In this document: positions 25,489-33,948 of the stretch, in pieces
How the letters are laid out: each line of letters opens with the position of its first letter
How positions within the stretch are numbered: the first letter of the stretch is position 1
Source of the DNA: Cryomorphaceae bacterium
GTDB lineage: Bacteria > Bacteroidota > Bacteroidia > Flavobacteriales > Schleiferiaceae
Length of the DNA: 59,363 nt
NCBI GenBank assembly: GCA_007116495.1
Contig: SKIJ01000013.1
Span: forward strand, 1-59,363
Reading direction: 5' to 3'
Position numbers and translations under genes: made by a program
Notes under the pieces: model-generated
What the model was told of the DNA's origin: nothing
What the model saw: only the letters and a program-made list of their open reading frames with translations
The model's database searches: none

Positions 25489-26136
25489 CTCTACTTTCAA
25501 GAAACCATTTATTTAAATCCATCATGAGATACATATTATTTTTAGTAGATTAAGTAGAAATTTTGAATCATTCAACCTTGTTTTATTCTGAGTAAATATC
25601 GGTTCAATCCCATAATATCTATTGGTGCATGCTGCTTTCTCATGAACGGAGGTTCAAAGTTTATCGGTGTTAACAGTATCTTTGATCGCACAGTTTTTTA
25701 GGCGTTAGCTTGCGGTGAACGGTGAGGAAGTTTGGGGGTTTGGCTTGACGAATGGTAAGTTGGAAGCATGGCAACTGGGAGCGATGAGCAAAGTGCAACA
25801 CATTTGTAAAATCGTGACCTTTTTATTTGCGAAGCAATGTTTCGTGATTGTCGTGATTTATCCATCTAACTCTTTTAGTAAAAAATTGATATTTACCGCA
25901 GAGGCGCAGAGTGCGCAGAGCATAATCCACAAAGCTCTGCGTTCTTTGCGCCTCTGCGGTGAGAAAACCGTATTTCAGCTTTAATCACGAAGCCATTCCT
26001 GTTTGCCTTAAAGTTAACATCTTTGTTTTACGTTATGAACGTATTGCAATCGTGGTTAAAAAAAGGCGATAGAGAAGATCGAATCGATTCGTAGAAATTC
26101 GCATCAATAAAGGGTTGAACTTTACATAACTCGCTC
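25489..26136. other. intergenic stretch without a gene
   Basis: Holds the long hairpin at 25895-25960. The reading frame at 25715-25984 runs through that hairpin and shows no protein character. A 19-codon frame from ATG 26036 (NVLQSWLKKGDREDRIDS) ends at TAG and may be a gene remnant. Confidence 0.6.
25895..25960. repeat. 66-nt imperfect GC-rich hairpin (CGCAGAGGCGCAGAG type)
   Basis: Left arm 25895-25921 and right arm 25934-25960 match at 24 of 27 positions as reverse complements, with a 12-nt loop. The right arm reads CTCTGCGTTCTTTGCGCCTC and ends CTGCGGT. From memory, this word is found between genes in many unrelated bacteria, so it is probably a dispersed non-autonomous hairpin element. 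Confidence 0.85.
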
Positions 26137-26949
26137 TCATTTGAGTAGTTTTCTGTTTTCAACTTCAAGCAGCACTTTCATCTGCTGAATCGCAATTTCA
26201 TTGAGTTTTACTAACCTTTCTTTTTGTGGCATTTTTTCACTAATAAATACCGCATTTAAATTTTCTAAGTTGGCTAAACAAATGAGTTCGTTCATGCTTG
26301 CATAATCACGCATATTACCTCTAAGTTCAGGATTGGCATCACGCCATTGTTTGGCCGTTTTTCCAAAAAGTGCAACATTCAACACATCTGCTTCGTTGGC
26401 ATAAATGATTGCAATTTGTGCTGGTGTGAGTTCTGCAGGAATTAAATTTTGCTTAATAGCATCTGTATGAATGTGATAATTGAGTTTAGCCAATTCACGT
26501 TTGGCAGTCCAGCCCAAGAGTTTTTGCTCTTCTTCTTTTAAGCGCTGAAATTCCGTAATGAGATAAATTTTGAATGGAACGCTAATGGCAGAGCCAAACT
26601 CAAAGGCAATATCTTTGTGGGCATACGTACCGCCATATTTGCCGCGCTTCACGACCATTCCGACTGCATTCGTTTTCTCGATCCATTCAGTAGCGCTTAG
26701 TACAAAATTGGGCAGACCTGCATGCATTTTAAAGTGGTCAGATTCCACCACTTTAAAATTTGGGTTATTGATTTGCTCCCAAACACTAAGGAATTCAACG
26801 GCATATCTTGTCCTTATCCAGTTTTTAATAACATCAGCAGCTCTACTCTCCCCTTCTTTAGCATTGGCCATATCCGTAAGCGAAATATAATCATTCTCTC
26901 CAATGGTTAAAACAGTGATTTCGGTATTTTCAACTTGTAGTTTTGCCAT
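26137..26949 (-). CDS. KilA-N domain protein
   Basis: A 270-residue protein with an N-terminal KilA-N-type DNA-binding region: ENDYISLTDMANAKEGESRAADVIKNWIRTRYAVEFLSVWEQ, then SATEWIEKTNAVGMVVKRGKYGGTYAHKDIAFEFGSAISVPFKIYLITEFQ (about 85-140), the usual continuation. The C-terminal ~110 residues (AKLNYHIHTDAIKQNLI, NVALFGKTAKQWRDANPE, ENLNAVFISEKMPQ) are shared by chromosomal KilA-N proteins. The family is common in phages and accessory DNA. It stands alone in an A/T-rich stretch, which fits acquisition by transfer. Whether it regulates, or takes part in defence, is unknown. Confidence 0.9.
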   Translation of the reverse strand: MAKLQVENTEITVLTIGENDYISLTDMANAKEGESRAADVIKNWIRTRYAVEFLSVWEQINNPNFKVVESDHFKMHAGLPNFVLSATEWIEKTNAVGMVVKRGKYGGTYAHKDIAFEFGSAISVPFKIYLITEFQRLKEEEQKLLGWTAKRELAKLNYHIHTDAIKQNLIPAELTPAQIAIIYANEADVLNVALFGKTAKQWRDANPELRGNMRDYASMNELICLANLENLNAVFISEKMPQKERLVKLNEIAIQQMKVLLEVENRKLLK

Positions 26950-26986
26950 TTTAATTCAATAACGAAATTTTGTTACACATACCCTA

Positions 26987-26994
26987 CAAAGTTA
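26987..26994 (-). promoter_or_regulatory. putative -7 element of the KilA-N gene
   Basis: TAACTTTG on the minus strand, 37 nt before the ATG at 26949. A TTTG lies 25 nt further upstream (27023-27020), a little distant. Confidence 0.55.
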
Positions 26995-27217
26995 AAATTA
27001 AATCTAATTTCTACTTGGCCAAATTTCGAGGAAGGTTACATGAGCGGGAGGAAGTTGATATGTTTAGGTGTTGAGACGTTTAGTCGTTTAGTCAGTCTAT
27101 AAGCAAGAACTATATCAAAACGAATGGCTCACCAATAGGTTATGAGTTATGGGTTATGAGTTGGTGACGAAACCAGAGTGGACACGATTAACATCGGTAT
27201 TTACGACGGTCATTACT

Positions 27218-27301
27218 AAACCCCGAAGGGGTGACATGATTATAGAAAAAAATCGTTTCAATGACCTCGCCCAAAACTCCGAAGGGGTGATATGATTATT
27301 G
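27218..27301. repeat. two copies of a 28-bp CCGAAGGGGT repeat, 56 bp apart
   Basis: Copies at 27218-27245 and 27274-27301 share AAAC[C/T]CCGAAGGGGTGA[C/T]ATGATTAT[A/T]G, three differences in 28. Each contains the small hairpin CCCC-GAA-GGGG. From memory, similar words recur between genes in other Bacteroidota. The surrounding 26950-27413 stretch holds no gene. Confidence 0.85.
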
Positions 27302-27413
27302 AATTCTGATGATACACGCATCTGACGCAACATTGGAAAATGTGGTTGATGAAACACAAACCACCAAGACCAGATGCCATTATCGTTTATGCGTTTGGTT
27401 TTAAGAACCCTGC

Positions 27414-27899
27414 CTACTTCTCTTCCTCTTCAAAACCCAAACTGACTCCATTGATGCAATAGCGCATACCGGTGGTTTCGCGTGGTCCGTCGGGAAAAAC
27501 GTGACCGAGATGACCGCCGCAATTGGCACAAACAATTTCTGTTCGCCGCATCCCGTGGCTGTTATCGGGGATTTCCACCACGGCCGAATCGGAAACCGGA
27601 CGATCAAAACTCGGCCAGCCACAGTGTGCATCAAACTTGTGATCGGATTTGAAAAGCGGAGCATTGCACCCCACACAGGTATATAATCCATCCTCATAAT
27701 GCATGTTGAATTCACTGGTATGCGGGCGCTCAGTGCCTTTTAAACGCAGAACGCGATACTGTTCCGAATCGAGAATTTGCTTCCATTCGCTTTCGGATTT
27801 TTCTACGGGAAATGATTGTGGCATATCTTGATTGTTATGTGGTTGTTGACAAAATGCCAAAAATGGCATCACGAATAATATGGCAATGTATGTTTTCAT
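27414..27899 (-). CDS. msrB: exported methionine-R-sulfoxide reductase
   Basis: A 161-residue MsrB with an N-terminal export signal [19 protein letters not shown], so repair of oxidised Met in envelope proteins is likely. The SelR domain starts at [19 protein letters not shown]; zinc ligands are CVGC and CANC; HCGWPSF and the catalytic Cys in RYCINGVSL are present. The start at 27899 is chosen because an upstream in-frame start would precede the signal peptide with 17 polar residues. It ends in an acidic FEEEEK. Confidence 0.93.
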   Translation of the reverse strand: MKTYIAILFVMPFLAFCQQPHNNQDMPQSFPVEKSESEWKQILDSEQYRVLRLKGTERPHTSEFNMHYEDGLYTCVGCNAPLFKSDHKFDAHCGWPSFDRPVSDSAVVEIPDNSHGMRRTEIVCANCGGHLGHVFPDGPRETTGMRYCINGVSLGFEEEEK

Positions 27900-28042
27900 A
27901 CGGTGGAAATTTTCACTGTTGCAATGGCGTGAACTATCTTTTGTACGCATAAAACGAAGATTTAGAAAACACCAACATGATCAAAACAACACATAAGCCA
28001 ATTGGTTTACATGTTTTACGTCAAAACTAATCTTTATTATCA

Positions 28043-28050
28043 TATATTTG
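28043..28050 (+). promoter_or_regulatory. -7 element before the cus genes
   Basis: TATATTTG, a full match, ends 4 nt before ATG 28055. Transcription from it would give a leaderless mRNA, or translation starts at the internal ATG 28085. Confidence 0.6.
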
Positions 28051-28054
28051 CGCT

Positions 28055-28414
28055 ATGTTTAAACGGTCGTTTTCTAATGCGTTGATGCTCTTTGCATTTG
28101 TCATTGTACAACTGCATGCGTGTTTGCCGCACGAACATGTACCGTTAACTCAGGTTGATTCCGCCATTGCTTCTGTCGAAGAACAAGACCCTTTATGGAA
28201 CAACCTATGGCACATCGACATGGGAGAAGACCACTTGGAGACGTTTCATAGCGACCCCAACCCACCGCTTGTAGATGTCTTCTTGTTGTACACTCATCCT
28301 CTACAACTCAATGTAGCACTTACACAAAGGTTTCTATTCCCCTGGACGTTCAGTCTGCATCCTCCGTCACACGGCGACCACTATAATCTCAGAGGACCTC
28401 CATTTTTCGCGTAA
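28055..28414 (+). CDS. small exported protein ahead of the metal pump
   Basis: A 119-residue protein with a signal-like N-terminus (MFKRSFSNALMLFAFVIVQLHAC) and several His/Asp/Pro words (CLPHEHVPL, WHIDMGEDHLETFHSDPNPP, LHPPSHGDHYNLRGPP). I do not recognise it. It lies 41 bp before the CusA-type pump and is probably co-transcribed; His-rich small proteins in this place may bind metal ions, which is inference. Confidence 0.7.
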   Translation: MFKRSFSNALMLFAFVIVQLHACLPHEHVPLTQVDSAIASVEEQDPLWNNLWHIDMGEDHLETFHSDPNPPLVDVFLLYTHPLQLNVALTQRFLFPWTFSLHPPSHGDHYNLRGPPFFA

Positions 28415-28455
28415 ACAAACGTTCACCCATTGTTTATTTCGCGAAAAACACACCC

Positions 28456-31400
28456 ATGTTTCCCTACATTATAAAACTGTCCTTACAGAACAAATTACTT
28501 GTTCTACTCGCCACATTAGCCATGATCATCTTAGGGGTTTACGCTCTGAGAAACATCACCATCGACGCTGTCCCCGACATCACCAACAACCAAGTGCAGG
28601 TGGTAACCACCTCATCATCGCTGGCGCCTCAAGAGGTTGAAGCGTTTATTACCTACCCCCTAGAAATAGCCATGGCCAATCTACCGGAAGTTGAAGAAAT
28701 TCGCTCCATATCGCGCTACGGCCTATCGGTGGTTACGGTTGTGTTCTCCGATGACGTTCCAACGTTAGATGCCCGACAATACGTAAAGGAAAAAATCGAC
28801 GACGTGAGAAACGACATCCCCGAAGCCTTTGGCACCCCGGAGTTAATGCCCATCACCACCGGACTTGGAGAAGTGTATCAATACGTGCTCAAAGTAGATA
28901 GTGCATACCGAGACCAATACGACATAATGGATTTGCGCACCATTCAAGACTGGATCGTGAAGCGTCAACTGGCGGGCATATCCGGTATTGTGGACGTAAG
29001 CAGTTTTGGAGGTTACCTCAAACAGTACGAAATCGCGGTAGATCCCCGGCGATTAGCCGCGCAAAACGTCACCCTATCGGATGTATTCACAGCCTTGGAA
29101 AACAACAACCAAAATACCGGCGGGAGCTACATCGAAAAGGGGCCTCGGGCGGTGTACATTCGTACCGAAGGACTGGTGCAGTCGCTGGAAGACATTGCAT
29201 CCATGCACGTGGCAAATAACGACGGCATACCCGTACACATGTCGGACATCGGAGAAGTACGCTACGGTGCACCTCCGCGTTACGGCGCCATGACCATGGA
29301 TGGAGAAGGTGAAACGGTTGGCGGCATCACGCTCATGCTCAAAGGCGAAAATGCGTATCAGGTGAACAAAGACGTTCAAGAGCGCGTAGCCGAAGTGCAG
29401 CGCACGCTCCCGAGAGGCATCCACCTTTACCCCTACCTGGAGCGCGCTTCACTGATCGACCGCACCATTGTTACCGTACGCAACAATCTACTCGAAGGCG
29501 GCATCATTGTCATCGTGGTTTTAGTTCTTCTGCTGGGAAACATCCGCGCTGGATTGGTGGTGGCCTCCATCATTCCCCTGTCCATGCTCTTCGCACTCAT
29601 CTGCATGTACTACACCGGAGTATCGGCCAATTTAATGTCGCTGGGAGCAATTGACTTCGGTATTGTGGTAGACAGTGCGGTAGTGATCGTGGAAAATCTG
29701 GTTGCGGTACTCACCGCAGGATTTGTGGGAAAAACCCTTTCTCAAGCACAGATGGATCGCGAAATAGAACAGTCGGCGTCCAACATCTACAAATCGGCTG
29801 CCTTTGGCGTACTTACCACCATTGTCGTATTCATCCCCATCCTTACGCTTTCGGGCATCGAAGGGAAAATGTTTCGTCCCATGGCCCAGACCCTCACATT
29901 TGCACTCGTGGGCACACTCTTTCTCTCACTCACCTACGTGCCGGTTATCAGTTCACTAGTGATGCGCAAAACCATTGTGGCTGAGCAAGGCATCTCCTAC
30001 CGAATCATGCAGCGAGCGGAACGCTTTTACCAGCGGGTGCTCGAATGGGCGCTGCCGCGCTGGCCGTTTGTTGTTGGCGGTGCTTTAACTCTTTTGATTA
30101 CCGCCATTATAGGATTCAACCGCATGGGCGCGGAGTTTCTGCCCGACCTCGAAGAAGGAGACTTAGCGGTGCAAGTAGCAATACAACCAGGCAGTTCACT
30201 TTCCGAGAGCATTGCTACAGCTACCAAGGTGGAAGCGCTGCTTAAAAAAACATTTCCCGAGGTCATTCACGTGGTATCGAAAATAGGTACAGCGGAAATC
30301 CCCACCGACCCCATGGCCATGGAAGACATGGACATCATGATCATTTTAAAGGAAAAATCGGAGTGGGTATCCGCATCATCGCGGGAAGAGCTGGTGGATA
30401 AAATGAAAGTCGCCTTAGACGACATTTTAGGTATATTCGTGGAATTTTCCCAACCCATACAACTGCGATTCAACGAATTAATGACGGGTGCAAAAACGGA
30501 TATAGCCGTTAAACTGTACGGAGAAGATTTAGATGTGCTGTACCAAAAAGCCAACCAGGCGGCTCGACTGATCGACGGTATACCCGGTGCCGACGACATC
30601 AAAGTGGAACAAACCGACGGACTGCCGCAGATGATATTGCGCATCGACCGCGAAGCATTGGCACGCTACGACATCAGCGTGGCCGCCGTAAACGATGTGG
30701 TTCGAACTGCCTTTGCGGGTACCGTAGCCGGAACGGTGTACGAAGGTCAGCGCCGTTTCGACATGGTGGTAAGGCTCGACGAAACAGCACGTGAAGAACT
30801 CAACATCAACGAATTATTTGTGAGCAATGCCCGTGGCGAGCGCATCCAGCTCGGCCAATTGGTCGATGTGCGCTACGAAGACGGCCCCATGCAAATCAGT
30901 CGCGATAACACCCAGCGCCGCATCAATATTGGGGTTAACGTTCGTAATCGCGATGTGGCAAGTTTGGTCGGCGACATCGAACAAACACTAAGAGCACAGC
31001 TATCGCTCCCTCCCGGCTACCGCATTGCTTACGGTGGTCAGTTTGAAAACCTCATCGAAGCAAAAAACCGCTTACAGGTTGCCGTACCCATAGCGCTAAC
31101 GATGATCTTCTTACTCCTCTACTTTGCATTTGGAAAAATTAAATACGCGCTTATGATTGGTTCATCGGTTCCTTTTTCTGCCATCGGCGGTGTGGCAGCA
31201 TTGTTCTTGCGGGGCATGCCCTTTTCCATATCCGCCGGCATTGGGTTCATTGCACTGTTTGGTGTTGCCGTTCTGAATGGCATCGTACTCATTTCGGCCA
31301 TCAACCAACTCCGAGACGACGATGGATTGTCGGTGGGAGAGGCCGTTATCCGCGGAGCGCGCTCACGTCTGCGCCCGGTACTAATGACCGGATTGGTGGC

Positions 31401-32751
31401 GGCGCTTGGCTTTATCCCCATGGCGTTTAGCACCTCCGCCGGTGCCGAGGTACAAAAACCCCTGGCCACGGTGGTGATTGGCGGCATCGTATCAGACACC
31501 ATCCTCACGCTATTACTGCTCCCCATCCTCTACCTGCGCTTTCCCAAGCGCAGTGCTCCAAAAGGAACTGCAGTGGTGATTTTACTCTTGATGCTACCCT
31601 TTGCAAGCAAGGCTCAACAATCCGTTAACTGGTCGCTTGAGACTGCTCGAGAGATGGCCGCTGAAGCGCATCCCATGGTGCAGAACGCGCGTCTTCGGGA
31701 ATTACAAGCTGCAGAAGAACGCAAGCGAGCTGTGCAAATGGATAACTTTGACGTCAGCTATCAGTACGGACAGTTTAACACCCGCGTTTACGACTATTAC
31801 GTGGAAGCAAACCAAAACTTTGGGAGCATCCTTCAACACATCAGGCGGGGTGCGTTTGCCCGCGATCTGCAAGATTTGCGCGCCTCTGAGCGACTGCTTT
31901 CTCAACGGCAGCTGAACCTCCTGGTTGAATCGGCCTGGTACGAATGGCTTACCCGCAAAGCCACCAAGCAGGCCGTAAAAAAAGAACTCGACCGACTGGA
32001 AAGCTACGCCAAGCGAGTAGACTTAATGGCCGCAGAAGGTGAAATCAGCACGTTGGAGCAACAGGTATTTCGTGCACGCTTAGCGAGCTACCGCAATTTA
32101 AGTGAACAACAAACCGTATTGTACACCCGTGCTGCCAATGAACTGAGTGTCATCACCGGATACGAGGGCAGCATGGAGATTGCAGACAGCCTCCTCCCCT
32201 TACCTCTGCCACAGCTATCCAGTCCACTTCACCCCGATTTATTGATGGTGGAAGAAGGGCAGTTGGCCGTGGAGCAACGCAACATGCAAATCGAACGCGC
32301 TGCCTTTTTCCCCGAGCTTACCGCCGGATACTTCAATCAAGAAATTGAGGCCATCCCCAACTTCCAAGGTGTGATGGTTGGATTGCAGTTTCCCTTGTGG
32401 TTTCGCCCACAACGGGCGCGGGTTCAGCAAGCAAAATTGCAGGTTGAAATGGCGCGTAATGAGTTTTCATTTGCACAAAAACAGCGCGAACGCGAACGAC
32501 AAAACGCCGCTGCCGAAGTTGTGGCTCAGCGAAATCAGTGGGAAAACTACGGTGTAATGGCCCGTGAACAAGTTGACAAGATGACCCGTGCCGCTTACCT
32601 GAGCTACGAGGCCGGCGAAATCAACTTTTTCCAATTTGCCGAAGCCCTGCGCACCGCTTTGGAACTCAACATTGAAACCCTGGAAATTCTGAACCGCTAC
32701 AATCAAGCTGTGCTGCGGTTTTCTTTTTTCACAAGTGAACGTAACGACTAA
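28456..32751 (+). CDS. heavy-metal RND efflux pump fused to a TolC-like protein (CusA/CzcA family)
   Basis: A 1431-residue fusion. Residues 1 to about 1035 form a CusA/CzcA-type heavy-metal RND pump: first TM at 13-32, periplasmic porter domains, and the TM4 signature SLGAIDFGIVVDSAVVIVEN with the proton-relay acidic residues; the second half repeats the plan from about 533. Then a second signal-peptide-like segment (AVVILLLMLPFASKAQQ, ending near residue 1055) leads into a TolC/CusC-like outer membrane factor (about 1056-1431) with long helices. The fusion is known in Bacteroidota. Cleavage at the internal signal would separate the two parts. The metal is not certain (Cu/Ag or Co/Zn/Cd). Its stop overlaps the first possible ATG of the adaptor gene. 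Confidence 0.93.
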   Translation: MFPYIIKLSLQNKLLVLLATLAMIILGVYALRNITIDAVPDITNNQVQVVTTSSSLAPQEVEAFITYPLEIAMANLPEVEEIRSISRYGLSVVTVVFSDDVPTLDARQYVKEKIDDVRNDIPEAFGTPELMPITTGLGEVYQYVLKVDSAYRDQYDIMDLRTIQDWIVKRQLAGISGIVDVSSFGGYLKQYEIAVDPRRLAAQNVTLSDVFTALENNNQNTGGSYIEKGPRAVYIRTEGLVQSLEDIASMHVANNDGIPVHMSDIGEVRYGAPPRYGAMTMDGEGETVGGITLMLKGENAYQVNKDVQERVAEVQRTLPRGIHLYPYLERASLIDRTIVTVRNNLLEGGIIVIVVLVLLLGNIRAGLVVASIIPLSMLFALICMYYTGVSANLMSLGAIDFGIVVDSAVVIVENLVAVLTAGFVGKTLSQAQMDREIEQSASNIYKSAAFGVLTTIVVFIPILTLSGIEGKMFRPMAQTLTFALVGTLFLSLTYVPVISSLVMRKTIVAEQGISYRIMQRAERFYQRVLEWALPRWPFVVGGALTLLITAIIGFNRMGAEFLPDLEEGDLAVQVAIQPGSSLSESIATATKVEALLKKTFPEVIHVVSKIGTAEIPTDPMAMEDMDIMIILKEKSEWVSASSREELVDKMKVALDDILGIFVEFSQPIQLRFNELMTGAKTDIAVKLYGEDLDVLYQKANQAARLIDGIPGADDIKVEQTDGLPQMILRIDREALARYDISVAAVNDVVRTAFAGTVAGTVYEGQRRFDMVVRLDETAREELNINELFVSNARGERIQLGQLVDVRYEDGPMQISRDNTQRRINIGVNVRNRDVASLVGDIEQTLRAQLSLPPGYRIAYGGQFENLIEAKNRLQVAVPIALTMIFLLLYFAFGKIKYALMIGSSVPFSAIGGVAALFLRGMPFSISAGIGFIALFGVAVLNGIVLISAINQLRDDDGLSVGEAVIRGARSRLRPVLMTGLVAALGFIPMAFSTSAGAEVQKPLATVVIGGIVSDTILTLLLLPILYLRFPKRSAPKGTAVVILLLMLPFASKAQQSVNWSLETAREMAAEAHPMVQNARLRELQAAEERKRAVQMDNFDVSYQYGQFNTRVYDYYVEANQNFGSILQHIRRGAFARDLQDLRASERLLSQRQLNLLVESAWYEWLTRKATKQAVKKELDRLESYAKRVDLMAAEGEISTLEQQVFRARLASYRNLSEQQTVLYTRAANELSVITGYEGSMEIADSLLPLPLPQLSSPLHPDLLMVEEGQLAVEQRNMQIERAAFFPELTAGYFNQEIEAIPNFQGVMVGLQFPLWFRPQRARVQQAKLQVEMARNEFSFAQKQRERERQNAAAEVVAQRNQWENYGVMAREQVDKMTRAAYLSYEAGEINFFQFAEALRTALELNIETLEILNRYNQAVLRFSFFTSERND

Positions 32752-32780
32752 TGCCTACCCCATTTACACATACCATCATC

Positions 32781-33896
32781 ATGCACAACATCTTAAAAAC
32801 CCTAACCCTAACCGTCGTTGTAGCGGCGTGCTCCAGCGCACATAATGAAGCCGAGGATCACCACCATCACCACAGCGACATCATCCACGTATCGGCGGCA
32901 CAAATGGCCAATGCCGACATTGAAACCGGATTACCGGAAACACGTCTAATGGGGCGGCAAATCCACTGTAGTGGCATGGCCGACGTACCGCCCAATAGCC
33001 GCGCCGATATCGCTGCACCGCTCGGTGGCTTCGTACGCAAAGCACCTCACTACGAGGGTGCGCAGGTAAAAAAAGGCGACGTATTGGTGTCGTTGACCCA
33101 CCCCAACTACATCCAAATGCAGCAAGACTACCTCGATGCGGAAAGCCAAATGGCGTTTCTTAAGCGCGATTACGAGCGCCAAGAACAGCTCAAAGAAGGC
33201 GAGGCTGCTTCGTCAAAACGCGTTCAAGAAACCAAGAGCAATTACATGACCATGAAGGCGCGCCGTAACGGGCTGCACAATCAACTGCTCATAGCCGGCT
33301 TGAACCCCGAGAAGATCAGTACTAACGGCATCGAACCCATGGTGCATTTGCGGGCACCGTTTGACGGCATCATCAGCAGTGAAACCGTAAACTACGGCAA
33401 GCAAGTTGGCCCCGAAGACGTACTCTACCAAATGTACGACCCCTCACACATGCACTTAGAGCTACAGGTTTTCCCTAAGGATTTGGCGTTGTTGGAAATT
33501 GGGCAACAGCTCCGGTACCGCATACAAGGCACCGACGAGTGGCGCAACGGTCATATCGTGTTACTGGGAGGTGGCGTAAACCCAACCACCCGAACCGTTC
33601 GCGTACACGCCCACCCCGACGAACATGATGCACGACTGCGTCCCGGGGTTTTCCTGCAAGCAGTCATCCATGTGGATACGGAAGAGGCAAGTACCTTACC
33701 GGAGTCGGCCTTTGAAGTGGAAGAAGGCGTATACTATGTATTCGTAGTTCACGAAGAGGGCTTCCGGCGCAAACCAATCAAAATCGGTAGGAAAAGCGAG
33801 GGATATGTGGAAATTCTCGAGCCACTCACCGAGGAAGTCGTTGTACGAGGGGCATACTATCTCACCGAGGTGGAAGAAAGCGACCACGACCATTGA
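32781..33896 (+). CDS. RND efflux periplasmic adaptor (CusB/CzcB family) lipoprotein
   Basis: A 371-residue membrane fusion protein. Signal MHNILKTLTLTVVVAAC ends in lipobox VAAC, followed by a His cluster (EDHHHHHSD) that could bind metal. HlyD-type features: lipoyl halves (ADIAAPLGGFVRKAPHYEGAQVKKGDVLVSL and VHLRAPFDGIISSETVNYGKQV), a helical hairpin between (QDYLDAESQMAFLKRDYERQ) and beta-barrel domains. It bridges the pump and the outer membrane factor. An upstream ATG at 32751 overlaps the pump stop (TAATG) and would add ten residues; the 32781 start gives the cleaner lipoprotein signal. Confidence 0.9.
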   Translation: MHNILKTLTLTVVVAACSSAHNEAEDHHHHHSDIIHVSAAQMANADIETGLPETRLMGRQIHCSGMADVPPNSRADIAAPLGGFVRKAPHYEGAQVKKGDVLVSLTHPNYIQMQQDYLDAESQMAFLKRDYERQEQLKEGEAASSKRVQETKSNYMTMKARRNGLHNQLLIAGLNPEKISTNGIEPMVHLRAPFDGIISSETVNYGKQVGPEDVLYQMYDPSHMHLELQVFPKDLALLEIGQQLRYRIQGTDEWRNGHIVLLGGGVNPTTRTVRVHAHPDEHDARLRPGVFLQAVIHVDTEEASTLPESAFEVEEGVYYVFVVHEEGFRRKPIKIGRKSEGYVEILEPLTEEVVVRGAYYLTEVEESDHDH

Positions 33897-33948
33897 GCCG
33901 TGGCTTTATCACACCCTAACAATTTTCGGTAAAGGCAGTCGACAGACA

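Noticed and set aside
25715-25984. An 89-codon plus-strand frame
   Set aside because: It crosses the long hairpin repeat and the translation is low-complexity; no signal or domain.
26036-26095. Short frame MNVLQSWLKKGDREDRIDS before a TAG
   Set aside because: Only 19 codons, no neighbour or homology support; at best a remnant, so not listed as a gene.
26137-26949. Prophage around the KilA-N gene
   Set aside because: No integrase, capsid, terminase or lysis gene is near; a lone KilA-N gene does not make a prophage.
27120-27165. TTATGAGTTATGGGTTATGAGTT short repeats
   Set aside because: A very short imperfect repeat with no wider structure; could be simple slippage.
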